Positions 9,626 through 19,268 of a DNA stretch of 64,000 nucleotides are shown piece by piece; position 1 is the stretch's first letter; each line of letters opens with the position of its first letter. A program made the position numbers and the translations under genes. The notes under the pieces are model-generated. The model did no database searches and was not told the origin of the DNA. It saw only the letters and a list, made by a program, of their open reading frames with translations. Source of the stretch: Oegoconia quadripuncta (taxonomy: Eukaryota; Arthropoda; Insecta; Lepidoptera; Autostichidae); the NCBI GenBank assembly GCA_949316235.1, contig OX438748.1, positions 1,615,001 to 1,679,000 of the forward strand, read 5' to 3'.

Positions 9626-9775
9626 TTATAAACTAGCTTTCCGCCCGCGGCTTCGCCTGCGTGGAATAACTTTATCGTGGAAATTTGTTCATAATAACAA
9701 ATATACATGCGAAAGTTTGGATGTTTGTTTATTTGTTTGTTTGTTGGTTTGGTCTCTCTAGATGATATAATCTCG
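9626..9775 (+). repeat. Lep1-like GCCCGCGGCTTCGCC repeat
   Basis: It contains 'AATATTATAAACTAGCTTTC', 'CGCCCGCGGCTTCGCCTGCG' and 'GCGAAAGTTTGGATGTTTG' with (TTTG)n. It is the dispersed repeat seen at 20029 and 21237. Confidence 0.6.
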
Positions 9776-9779
9776 GCAA

Positions 9780-10280
9780 GTAATAAGAATGGAACAAAGC
9801 TGTAATTTTAACTTCATATTGTAGGTTTAATTACTAAATACTGTACCAAAAGCAAGCTACATTATGGTTAGCAAACATTTTTATTCTATTACTGATGGGT
9901 ACTAATCTTCTACAAAAAAATCAGGAACTTTAAGATTACAGGAAGTTACACCACAACAATGTATTTTTACTGGACTAAAATATGCATATCTTGACTGTAC
10001 TAGAAGCCATATCGACACCAAGATCGTGGCGGAATCGGCGTTACAAAAGGCTAGTGTGAACCAAACCTAATACTAGAGTTCCGGGACAAATGCTCACGGG
10101 AATCATTGCCAGAGATAGTTCTAATAGTTTCGAATAGTTTTCGAGATGCGGTTGTTTACAGCTGTACTGGTTGTGAACAGGTCCATTAGTACCTTGATTG
10201 GATTCTGTGTGAATTATTGCTTACATTTGCTCTTGGTTGTTTCAGATTGAGTCAATAGTTTCTCATTTAAATGGTGCTTT
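9780..10280. other. No recognised gene or repeat
   Basis: Unique-looking sequence; no domain-bearing frame was seen. Confidence 0.4.
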
Positions 10281-10284
10281 CAAC

Positions 10285-10420
10285 ACATTTTTAGGGTACT
10301 GTGGTTAATACCCGAACAGTTTCACCATGTCCGTCTGTCTATCCGAGGCTCTTTGTACTAGAAAGCTGTCATTTGGCATGGGTATACCTACATATTAATG
10401 ACGTCGAAACACACAATATG
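10285..10420 (+). repeat. Dispersed repeat L (copy 1)
   Basis: It contains 'TTTAGGGTACTGTGG' and 'TTTCACCATGTCCGTCTGTC', the lepidopteran repeat usually recognised by 'GGGTTCCGTA...CTGTCTGTCTG'. An inverted copy lies at 41225-41330 and a partial copy at 26278-26350. Confidence 0.55.
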
Positions 10421-10788
10421 AAAAATATTTTCTTTAGGCTACCTCCGCTTCACGTAAAGTGGATAATGACTTTTCTTTTATTTTTGTGCTCCAGGCCCTT
10501 AAAAATATTAGAGGTTATCTTGAACAGTTTTTCAATTTATGGAACCGTTTAAGAAATATTAGATAAAAAAAAAGTGTTTCTTTCTTAAATAACATTTACA
10601 GAGTTTTGCAGGGGCCTTCCAGAAAGTAGTCTTTCGACACTTGTGTTGGAAGTGCAACGCGTCTTCCAGACGGATCCACAGAGTATTATTTAAGGAAAAG
10701 ACTTATTATTATGTTAGTAAAAATTAACCTATTTTAAATGTTATGGTTTTCTTTTAAACTTAGTTCCTATTTTAAGTTTGCTATGCTC
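10421..10788. other. No recognised gene or repeat
   Basis: The patch 'TTTACAG' at about 10596-10602 followed by a short open stretch resembles a splice acceptor, but the translation is not recognisable. Confidence 0.35.
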
Positions 10789-10792
10789 ATGT

Positions 10793-10839
<47 letters not shown>
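10789..10839. repeat. (TG)n microsatellite
   Basis: About 24 TG units with two interruptions. Cysteine/valine- and histidine/threonine-rich translations over it are artefacts. Confidence 0.95.
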
Positions 10840-10841
<2 letters not shown>

Positions 10842-12483
10842 TATGTGAGTTGCGAGAAGAATTGCACACTCATACGCCCTACGGATACTGAAGTTCCATG
10901 GGATCGGTTTAGTGTGGCCACGTATGAGTGTACAATTGATGAGTATAACAGTATGGGACCCAATACCAGCCATACCTATGTTACTCTTGATAAGAGAGCC
11001 TCAGTTCCTTCGTAGGTGAGTGTACTGAGCCATGTTAGATAGGTAGATAAAAACATTTATTCACTGCACAGTACATACAACCAAAATAGAAGAACAACAA
11101 TAATAAATCAACAAATAGAATAAATGAATGAAAGCTTAATAGTCTTCGTGGGTTTCCTAAATTTCTAGTCTATTGTTATTTTTTAGCCTGACCTTTTTAG
11201 CTTTACCAAAAGGTCGCGGGTTCGAATCCCGCTAGGGGCATATGTTTGTATGATGAATACAGACATGTGTTGCAGAGTTATGGATGTTTTTCATGTATAT
11301 ATGTATTTATTTACAAAAAAAAAATGTATTTGTGTAGTTTATCAACCATCTCGATGCCTCCAATGAACACTACGCTAACTCCAAATTCGTAGGTTTACAG
11401 GACGAGCATTTGAACGAAAAAAGTTGATAAAATATTTATTATTGCAGATATATTTATGCTTTTTTTTGTGTGACTAGCTTATTTACTGTTGCTTCAAGCC
11501 CCATTAATAATATTTTGTATCTCTTTTTGTTTTTAAAGTTAGCCCTACTTAGCGGATTGTAACAGAAAAAACTCTATATAAAAATTAGGATACACTCCGC
11601 TAACTACAGCCGGCGGAATTTATGAGGGAATATTAGAGAATACAGAACAATAAAATAAATCCTTGTCAAAACAAAAAATACATATTGGTTACGTCGAATA
11701 TCGAATTTGTAACTAATTTACAGTATATTAACCATTATTTTCTAATAATAAGACCTATTTTTGACAATTTATAAAAGTTGGCGTTTTGTAGTTGGAATAA
11801 CAAAAAATCTTCTGCCGTGTTACAAACCGCTATTTATTATATAGCGTAATGTAACTCAAAATGTGTATAGACTTAGCGTTTTGTTTTAGTAGATATCAAA
11901 GCAAACTTTAGGATTGCACCCAACTATTTTAGCTTTATTAAAATAACAAGAAAAATAAAAAGTTGTACCTAATAGTTATATTATTGCTAGAAAACATTTT
12001 ACTTTATGTTATGTATTTTTTTTTATTTTACGTAGTGCTACTACTTACTAGGTATAAAAATGGGAACAAAGTTTAGATTTAAACAGATATTTATTTATTT
12101 TAATTATAAATCTTTAAAAATGTTTTAATAACACAGTACGTACAAGGGTACCAATAAATTATTCTTATCAAGGGTACCAAAAAACTTCTAGTAAATAAAT
12201 CTAAACTTCTAATAAATCTGTAGTAAATAATGTCTATATATACACACCGGCATATTTAGCGGAACACAAAAAAAAAGTCCATAATATGGTTTTATTTTAA
12301 AAGCTACTTACTGTACTTCTTTTGTTATTTAAAGTTTCATTTTGTTTTAATTAAAATGAGATCACATTAAGAACACAGTAAAGGCTATTTGTGAAAAATG
12401 GTACATTTTTGAACTTTTTATGTAACCGGGAAAAGTGAAAATTAATATTGAAATAACAATTAATTAAATAAGAAAAATGGTGA

Positions 12484-13275
12484 TTAATATCGCGTATTTC
12501 CTCCACGTGCTCTTATTAAAGTTTCTACCCGTCTATGCATACTGAGAATGATGTTATCGATGGTCTCCTGGGATAGTCTCCGCCATTCCTCAACTACGGC
12601 GATTCGTTGTTCACCCACGTTGGCAGGAGCTGGAATTCTGGACTTAACTTTTATTTTTAGCAAGTCCCAAACGTGCTCTATAGGGTTCATATCCGGTGAT
12701 CTTGCCGGCCACTCCATAACAGTGATATTCATATCATTAAGATATGCTTGAGTTACCCGAGCGGTATGCGGCCGAGCATTATCCTGCATAAAAACAAAAT
12801 CGTCACCGATATATGGGGCAAACGGTACGACATTTTCATCTAAAACTTCTCTGATATAGCGGTCTACAGACTCCCTATGTCAATCACTACCAAGTCTGTG
12901 CGAGCTCCCAAACAAATGCCCGCCCAAACCATTATTGATCCACCACCGTATGCAACTGTAGTTTCAAAATTTGTCTGAATGTATCGTTCTCCTTTGCGTC
13001 TGTATATTCTTTGCCTACCGTCAATTTGATTTAAGAGAATTCTGCACTCATCACTAAACAATACCTTACTCCATTGGTCCGCGTTCCAAAGTCGATGTTC
13101 CTGAGCAAAAGTTAACCTGTTTCTACGATGATTTACCTCGAGCCTTGGAGCCTTGGCGGGCACAAATGAACCCAAATCAGCTTCTTCGAACCTTCTTCGT
13201 ACCGTACGCTCACTTATGGTCACACCCCGCACTGCTTCTAACTCATGTCGGGCTTGGACGGCCGTCAAACGGGGG
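12484..13275 (-). pseudogene. Tc1-like DD34E transposase, left arm and loop
   Basis: From its N-terminal side the minus-strand frame shows an HTH-like segment (RLTAVQARHELEAVRG, then ISERTVRRRF). It continues with KVLFSDEC (first catalytic Asp), MVWAGIC, a frame break near 12870-12880, QDNARPHTA (second Asp) and SPDMNPIEHVWD (third position Glu, DD34E spacing). It ends GGNTRY with a stop near 12484. The true N-terminus is missing because the frame runs into the inverted arm at 13276. It is inactive. Confidence 0.9.
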
Positions 13276-13586
13276 TTTTTATGCAGGATAATGCTCGGCC
13301 GCATACCGCTCGGGTAACTCAAGCATTACTTAATGATATGAATATCACTGTTATGGAGTGGCCGGCAAGATCACCGGATGTGAACCCTATAGAGCACGTT
13401 TGGGACTTGCTAAAAAGAAAAGTTAAGTCCAGAATTCCAGCTCCTGCCAACGTGGGTGAACTGCGAATCGCCGTAGTTGAGGAATGGCGGAGACTATCCC
13501 AGGAGACCATCGATAACATCATTCTCAGTATGCCTAGACGGGTAGAAACTTTAATAAGAGCACGTGGAGGAAATACGCGATATTAA
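13276..13586 (+). pseudogene. Tc1-like transposase C-terminus, right arm
   Basis: About 103 codons from MQDNARPHTA through SPDVNPIEHVWDLLK to GGNTRY. It is nearly identical to the left-arm copy, differing at a few residues (for example Y/L near 'TQAYLND', M/V in 'SPDMNP', H/P in 'SMHRR'). It holds the second and third catalytic residues only. Confidence 0.9.
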
Positions 13587-13640
13587 TCACCATTTTTCTT
13601 ATTTAATTAATTATTATTTCAATATTAATTTTCACTTTTC

Positions 13641-14646
13641 TTCGGTTTATTTGGCCCTGGTTCAATTTCTTATTGCTTACTGCATCTGTGTATGGGGAAG
13701 CGCAAATACCTCCACCCTTATCGTCCTTGAGAGAGCTCAAAGAGCTGTGCTGAAGGTAGCCTATTCTTTTTCCGACTTCTCTACTTTATGCAGAGGCACA
13801 AGTGCTTAGTGTTCGCAGGCTATATCTGTTGAAGGTGGTGGTGGAAATGCACAAACGAGTTCTTTCCAGCCGCGACTATATCGACCTTTTAAAAAGACGA
13901 ATTTTTAGGGTACCAGTGCCAACTGTGCGCAGCTCTTTTGCCCACAGGTTTCAAAAATTTCTTTATCCCTACATCTATAATAAATTTATGAGGGAACTCG
14001 ACTTCAGAGAGTTAAACGTACTTGAAGTGAAGTTTAAAATTCTAAATGTCTTGCTTGGTTGGTCGTATAAAGATGCCGAAGACTCCTTGAGAATTCTTGC
14101 TTAGCTATACCCTTATATAATTACGTACACATATATATGTCTATTATAGATAATATCAAGAATTGTTCTAGTATGGTGCCTATCTATATATTTGCCTCAC
14201 ACACGCGTATACACACAAGCACACCCCCCTCACACAAACCATACATGCACCCTCACACATCCTCTGCTACACACATTTACTCGCTTACTCTTGATACAAC
14301 ATATTATGGAAACATATTTATGTTAGTTAGTTTGCCTTTCCTTTTGTTAATAGGCAGAAGCATGCAAATTTTAATTAAATGATCTCACACCCGCATACAT
14401 GCGCACGCGCAACTTGTATAATTCTAACGTGCTAGTTACATCTAAGGCTAGTTCTGCATGCATGTCTATCTCCCTAATTCTAATTTAACAGATGATGTTA
14501 CTTATAAAATGTAATGACCAGTGAAATTGTTTCTCTAATATGGAAATTTTGGCATCCACGATACAGGCCTAGCCTAGTGTGGACGCTACAGCAAATGTAT
14601 AATTATGTATTGTTCTTTTTGGTAAATAAACATCTTATCTATCTTA
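13641..14646 (+). mobile_element. LINE-J 3' fragment inserted in Tc1 arm
   Basis: 1006 bases flanked by ACTTTTC (13634-13640 and 14647-14653). Two frames in different registers (13641-13806 and 13802-14104) give a reverse-transcriptase ORF C-terminus: LIAYCICVWGSANTSTLIVL with LERAQRAVLKV, then SVRRLYLLKVVVEMHKRVL and LLGWSYKDAEDSL. The same organisation is seen at 54745-55428. A long 3' UTR rich in (CA)-type words ends 'AAATAAACATCTTATCTATC'. It is truncated and frameshifted. Confidence 0.85.
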
Positions 14647-15404
14647 ACTTTTCCCGGTTACATAAAAAGTTCAAAAATGTACCATTTTTCACAAATAGCC
14701 TTTACTCGCAAAATGTGTTCTTAATGTGATCTCATTTTAATTAAAACAAATGAAACTTTAAATAACAAAAGAAGTACAGTAAGTAGATTTTATAATAAAA
14801 CCATATTTTTTTAATTATGGACTTTTTTTTGTGTTCCGCTAAATATGCCGGTGTGTGTACAATGTAATTCAAAACTCGGTTAGTATTAAAACAAAAATTT
14901 CCATGAAATTCACTCCGCTAAGTCCTCGTGTAGTAAACTGCGAACGATATACAAACCGCCAACTTGAAATGGAGCAGTAGAGCAAACAAACAAAATAATG
15001 ATGCGGCGGGAACTCCCGCGCGTCTCCCCGCTAATCCTAGTTGGCGGCATGTCTCTCGCGGGTCGCCGCTGCGCGCGCATCATAACACTACGCCATATTG
15101 AGATAGCGGTATGTCAACCACAGGATTGTCGAAAGTACATATACTTAGCGTTATGTAAACCTCAAAACTTTTTTGTTTCTCATAATATTTTTATAAAATT
15201 TGGGGGGCTTAATACTTATAAGATACTGAAGCGATTTACGTGAAAAACGAAAATTTCAAAATTTTGAGTTAGAGTAGTGTTCATTGGAGGCATCGATCTG
15301 GTATCCATAATACAAGCCTAATTGCTTAGTGTGGAACTACATGGCGCTGTGTGTATGTGCGAAGATATTTATTATTTATTATTTTTGTAATTAATCACCA
15401 TACA

Positions 15405-15670
15405 TTATTCTTCGGTAAAAGAAATCTAATCTCTAACAGGCAAAAGTGAAACCTAATAAATTCATCTAACAAAGAAACTTCAAGAAAAGTATTTAGTTTC
15501 AAAAGATCTACGCCATTTTCAACAAACGAAATCCGATAACAGAACGACGCTCGAATATCTCGAAACTGGTCTAAGTACACACCAAGAGTTTCGACTTCGC
15601 AACAGATAAGCAATATTTTCTCCAGACGTCTTCCGAATTTTATTTGGTTCTTAGGCGTATGTTTCCATGA
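15405..15670. other. No recognised gene or repeat
   Basis: Sequence between the SINE-A tail and the first MITE-m copy. A short minus-strand frame is present without a recognisable motif. Confidence 0.35.
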
Positions 15671-15672
15671 AT

Positions 15673-16093
15673 ATTAGGTCTTTACCTATGAAATTGGAGA
15701 TTTTTTTCTTCGTTTATCAAGTGTACCAACTCCTACGATTCTATAGCTATTTCCAAATTTGTTTTTTATTTGGAAAATAGAATATATTTTCAAGGTTTCA
15801 CGTGAAATATTTTTTAATGCCTCAGCTAAATCACATAATAAAAAAAACTTGAACACAGCTCTTTTCATGAGCTGACCATATTATTTCTTAGATTCGCAGA
15901 AACTTTTATAAAGCGGTTACTTTTAAAAATTAACAATGCCAATATTTAACTTAATATTATCCGATAATACACACAAAGTTTAGCTAAATTTGGATTTGCC
16001 GTTCCCAAAAAAATTTCAAAAAACTTTGTATGGAGAAAACAGTCTTAATGAAATTCTTCATACAAAACGCCAATTTCATAGGTAAGGACCTAA
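15673..16093 (+). mobile_element. MITE-m copy 1 (mariner-like, TA TSD)
   Basis: TTAGGTCTTTACCTATGAAA at the left and its imperfect reverse complement TTTCATAGGTAAGGACCTAA at the right are flanked by TA. The interior is shared with five other copies ('TTTTATTTGGAAAATAGAAT', 'ATAAAGCGGTTACTTTTAAA', 'GATTTGCCGTTCCCAAAAAA'). It is non-coding and mobilised in trans by a Tc1/mariner-type transposase, inferred from the TA target. Confidence 0.9.
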
Positions 16094-16129
16094 TATAATG
16101 AGAATTTGTTAAACATTGTTAAACTAGGC

Positions 16130-16360
16130 AAGAGTAGCGATTCACAATGGCGCGTTGGTACCCACGATGATGAATGGGAGCGAACGTTGGGTACGGCAGA
16201 GGAATCATGAAATGAATCAACTCGGCAGAAATGCATTCACTGCGCGTAGTATGTGTGGAGCGACTTTGAAAGAAAGATTAAAGAATTGCGTGATTAGAGA
16301 AACGTGTGGCGTGCAAGATGACGTAGTGAGTAAGAAAAATAGATAGGTGAACGTGGTTTA
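16130..16360 (+). pseudogene. Non-LTR reverse-transcriptase fragment (RTE-like)
   Basis: The frame reads MVPTMMNGSERWVRQRNHEM, then GATLKERLKNCVIRETCGVQ. This follows the pattern of the post-RT region of RTE-type LINEs ('P.M.YGSETW', 'CGV.L.DR.RN..IRE.CG'). Both ends are missing. Confidence 0.6.
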
Positions 16361-16369
16361 GGCATATAG

Positions 16370-16475
16370 AATTTTTTTTTTATTTACGCGGGGAAACGCC
16401 TGACGCGTACCGCTCGCTTGGGAGACCGGCGAGACGGTTATACACGGGACGGGACGGGAACGTACAAGCGACTCC
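16370..16475. other. Short GC-rich patch
   Basis: A T-run followed by 'ACGCGGGGAAACGCCTGACG' and 'GGGACGGGACGGGAACG'. It is possibly another LINE tail on the minus strand; no match was found elsewhere in the window. Confidence 0.25.
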
Positions 16476-16477
16476 TA

Positions 16478-16619
16478 CTTGTTATAAATGAAAACATCCA
16501 TAACTCGGGTACACTTGTCTGTATTCATCACACAAACATTATGCCCCTAGCGGGATTCGAACCCGCAACCTTTTGGTATAGTGATCAGAGTTGCTAACCA
16601 CTACACCAAACAGGTCGTC
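16478..16619 (-). mobile_element. SINE-A 5' half
   Basis: The minus strand has the complete tRNA-like head (GACGACCTGTTTGGTGTAGT), the B box GGTTCGAATCCCGCTAGGGG, and the body to 'TCATTTATAACAAGTA'. The 3' half is missing. Confidence 0.8.
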
Positions 16620-16794
16620 GACAACAATTGATGGTGGTTATTTATAAAAGTTACTTCAAATATTATAATTTAACTATATTTCTAAACAAGCTTAGATTTT
16701 TTGAGTTTTCGGAAATTAGTCCCACGATTCTCTTCCCGTGGGTGTCATTAAAGACGACTGTGGGACTTACCACCAAAAAACATCAACAAAAGTA

Positions 16795-16860
16795 CAATTT
16801 GGCGACCTTATCACTAAAAGCGATTTCTTCCAGGCAACCTTTGGGTAAAAGGACAGTACA
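16795..16860 (-). mobile_element. LINE-K fragment
   Basis: The minus strand reads 'ATCGCTTTTAGTGATAAGGT', the LINE-K 3' UTR block also present at 24620, 43700 and 62805. Confidence 0.5.
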
Positions 16861-16980
16861 TTTTTTTTATCTATAACGGGTTAGCACTTGACCTCAATCA
16901 CACCTAATGTTAAGTGAAGATGAGGCCGAAGGTGATAGCGTACTGACCCGGAAACCCCATCTTATTTGGGGGACATTTGA
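16861..16980 (-). mobile_element. SINE-B 3' fragment
   Basis: A T-run, 'GACCTCAATCACACCTAATG' and 'CTGACCCGGAAACCCC' identify the last ~110 bases of a minus-strand SINE-B, truncated at 'TTTGGGGGAC'. Confidence 0.75.
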
Positions 16981-17357
16981 ATACATATATAACAAAATAT
17001 ATCTCCATAAAATTAATTCCATTATGACAAGGTAAATACAGGAAGGTGGAAATAAGAATTATCAGAGAAGTTGGGTAAACGTACCGTTTGGTTTAAGTGA
17101 CAGAATTTCAACGGACTAATAAGAAATTTCCGACCGGCTTTGAAAAATTCGTTGTTTGAAATTAATTTGGAAATTGTCAAAGATGCACTAAGTAATCGAA
17201 CAATTGTTTATTCGGCTAGATTATTTATTAGGGCCATGGATGACGTTCAGGTTAATATTTTGTGCTTACGTGAATAGAGTTGCTAACTTAAATCCTTTGT
17301 GTGTAGAGTCATAGCTACAACCGCCTATGGACAAATTAAACATTAAATAATTTATTT
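16981..17357. other. No recognised gene or repeat
   Basis: AT-rich sequence between SINE copies. Confidence 0.35.
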
Positions 17358-17585
17358 TGACGACCGTTTGGTGTAGTGGATAGTGAGTCTGTCAGCGAAA
17401 GCAACGGTTGCGGATTCGAATCCCGCGAGGTGTAAATGTTTGTGTGATGAATACGAACATTTATTAATGAGTCGTGGATGTTGAAATAAATGTTTACGAG
17501 TATGTGGGTATGTTTATCCGTCATCTAGTATCCATAAGACAAGCTTTGCTTAGTTTGGGATTTGATGATTGGTGTAAGTGTCCAA
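17358..17585 (+). mobile_element. SINE-A2
   Basis: Head GACGACCGTTTGGTGTAGTG, B box GATTCGAATCCCGCGAGG, 'TGTTTGTGTGATGAATACGA', then 'GCTTTGCTTAGTTTGGGA' and the tail 'GATTGGTGTAAGTGTCC'. It runs straight into MITE-m copy 2. Related copies lie at 28625 and 59672. Confidence 0.8.
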
Positions 17586-17589
17586 AATA

Positions 17590-18605
17590 TTGGGTCTTTA
17601 CCTATGAAATTGTGGTTTTTTTTTTCTTCGTTAATCATATGAACCAATTCCTGCGATTTTCAAAGCTATATCCAAATTTGTTTTTTATTTGGAAAATGGA
17701 ATATATTTTCAAGGTTTCACATGAAATATTTTTTAATGTCTGAGCTAAATCACATAATAAAAAAAACTTGAACACAGCTCTTTTCATGAGCTTCCCATAA
17801 TCATTTCTTAGATTCGCTGAAACTTTTATAAAGCGGTTACTTTTAAAAATTAACGCTGCCTATACTTGGCCCCAGAGTGTCTCTTAGGAATAAATTTAAA
17901 GAAATTAATATATTAACATTAGCATCGCAATATATTTACGAAAACTTAATGTATGTAAGAAAAAATATAGAATCGTTTAAGAAAAATAGTGATATACATA
18001 ATGTTAATACCAGATATAAAAATAAACTTGCTGTTCATGCCAGCCGTTTACACAAAGTCACTAAGTCATTTAAGGGGCAATGTATACGCTTTTATAATAA
18101 GGTTCCAGTGGACATTCAAAATTTACCTTTAAATAAATTCAAAACCATCATAAAACAGACATTACTTACCAAAGGCTATTATAAAATTTCTGACTATCTG
18201 GATGATAAGCAAGCATGGACATAGACCGCTCGGCGATATTCAGCCTAATTATACAATATAATATAATTGTAACCCAAACTTATTTAAAAGAGCAACCCTT
18301 GAGTTTCTTGCTCGTTCTTCTCTGGGGAATCTGCTTTGCGAATGAGCAAAAATGTCAATAATTTTAATATTAAGATAAAAAATGTGACGTTTTCAAGTGA
18401 TAGTCTTTATCCTACGAAATAAATATTTTTTGACTTTTGACTTTTGACTTTTGACTTAACTTAATGTTATCCGATAATAGACACAAAGTTTAGCTAAATT
18501 TGGATTTGCCGTTCCCAAAAAAAAAATCCAATAAGTTTTGTATGGAGAAAACAGTCTCAATGAAATTCTTCATACAAAACGCCAATTTCATTGGTAAGGA
18601 CCTAA
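17590..18605 (+). mobile_element. MITE-m copy 2, split by LINE-D
   Basis: Left end TTGGGTCTTTACCTATGAAA at 17590, right end 'GGTAAGGACCTAA' at 18605, TA on both sides (17588-17589, 18606-18607). The interior is interrupted at 17868-18453 by a LINE-D copy. Confidence 0.9.
17868..18453 (+). mobile_element. LINE-D 3' fragment with intact terminal ORF
   Basis: It is inserted in MITE-m with the 4-bp duplication ACTT (17864-17867, 18454-18457). The open frame 17877-18224 (115 codons) is the C-terminus of a non-LTR ORF2-like protein: LRNKFKEINILTLASQYIY, SRLHKVTKSFKGQCIRFYNK, VPVDIQNLPLNKFK, YKISDYLDDKQAWT and a stop. The 3' UTR 'GAGTTTCTTGCTCGTTCTTC' and a (TTTTGAC)n tail follow. Its reverse-transcriptase domain lies in the missing 5' part. 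Confidence 0.85.
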
Positions 18606-18766
18606 TATTTATTTATTTATTGTACCAGTTGTTAAGAGCATTTTAGATAAAAATATCTCTAAACAGGTTCATAACATCACGGACATTAATGACTTCAAAC
18701 TATTTACTTAAATATTGTTTATATGTTGATATTTCTTCCAATTTTAACTTTATATATTCCTAAAAG

Positions 18767-19042
18767 ATGCCTGACCGAGTCGCTTCTGACAGAAACAGCC
18801 AACTCGTTTCTTCCAGACCGACCAGTGAATGGGCAGCATCAGATCTGCGATCACGAATTTCCTTGCGTTGTGTAATGATTATAGGGGCTAATTCAGTTAT
18901 AGAAAACGATGCAAATCTCGTCTTGAGAGACGTTTATGATGTGACTGCTACAATTGGTTTATGGTGTGACGTAAATAATCTATCAACGAATATCACTCAC
19001 AATCTTTGTCACAAACTGTCCCCGCTACCGCTTACGCCTTGA
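18767..19042 (+). CDS. Unrecognised 91-codon ORF
   Basis: An ATG-initiated frame starts MPDRVASDRNSQLVSSRP and ends PLPLTP. I do not recognise it. It has no clear domain, signal peptide or membrane segment. It lies between MITE-m copy 2 and the large TIR MITE, so it could be a transposon-derived remnant or chance. Confidence 0.2.
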   Translation: MPDRVASDRNSQLVSSRPTSEWAASDLRSRISLRCVMIIGANSVIENDANLVLRDVYDVTATIGLWCDVNNLSTNITHNLCHKLSPLPLTP

Positions 19043-19268
19043 CACGTGCCTATAATACTCGTCTCCCCAAAGTGGGCCGCGCTAAAAGAAATGCCCAAGT
19101 GTTGGCATGACCCGAATACCTAGATCTTGGTGGTTGAGGAATGAGGCAGGGAATTCACGTAGGCGTTATGAGGTAATTTTTTTAAAAGCTCTCTAGACAT
19201 CTCTGATATTCTGCATTAGTATTTCTTGACTTACCTACTTGAATTTAATTTAGATAGATGCACATATA

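Larger units (their letters stand above)
12243..14857. mobile_element. Fold-back Tc1-like transposon
   Basis: The outer ends carry ACACCGGCATATTTAGCGGA in inverted orientation, with TA on each side (12241-12242, 14858-14859). The two arms are inverted copies of the same terminal half of a Tc1-like element, including 3' UTR and the last ~105 transposase codons. They lie at 12243-12794 and 13276-14857, the latter minus a 1006-bp LINE insertion. A 481-bp single-copy loop (12795-13275) encodes the middle of the transposase. The result is a long palindrome that lacks the native 5' end, consistent with abortive gap repair or a rearranged dimer. Confidence 0.85.
11352..15295. mobile_element. TIR element with 4-bp TSD, non-coding apart from nested insert
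   Basis: The ends are CGATGCCTCCAATGAACACTAC and its exact reverse complement. Similarity continues a further ~13 bases with a few mismatches. The target duplication ATCT is at 11348-11351 and 15296-15299, verified because the host SINE is restored. Without the nested Tc1 the element is about 1.33 kb. The words TAGCGG and CCGCTAA recur near both ends (11555, 11603, 14915), which may be subterminal transposase sites. It has no transposase frame. The superfamily is unassigned; the 4-bp duplication excludes Tc1/mariner and is not the 8 bp of hAT. Confidence 0.8.
11187..15400 (+). mobile_element. SINE-A split by a 3.9-kb nested insertion
   Basis: The left half (11187-11351) has a diverged head, the B box GGTTCGAATCCCGCTAGGGG at about 11219, and the body to 'TAGTTTATCAACCATCT'. 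The right half (15296-15400) resumes with 'ATCTGGTATCCATAATACAA', 'GGAACTACATGGCGCTGTGT' and a (TTATTATT)n tail. The two halves join exactly at one copy of ATCT, so a single SINE was interrupted. Confidence 0.85.

Noticed and set aside
10767..11015. Cys/Val-rich and His/Thr-rich frames on both strands
   Set aside because: They translate the (TG)n microsatellite.
12484..13586. Intact Tc1 transposase
   Set aside because: The left copy has a frame break near 12870 and lacks its N-terminus; the right copy has only the last ~103 codons.
17877..18224. Host gene encoding a 115-residue protein
   Set aside because: Related sequence occurs in several copies with the same 3' UTR and tail; it is the C-terminus of a non-LTR retrotransposon.
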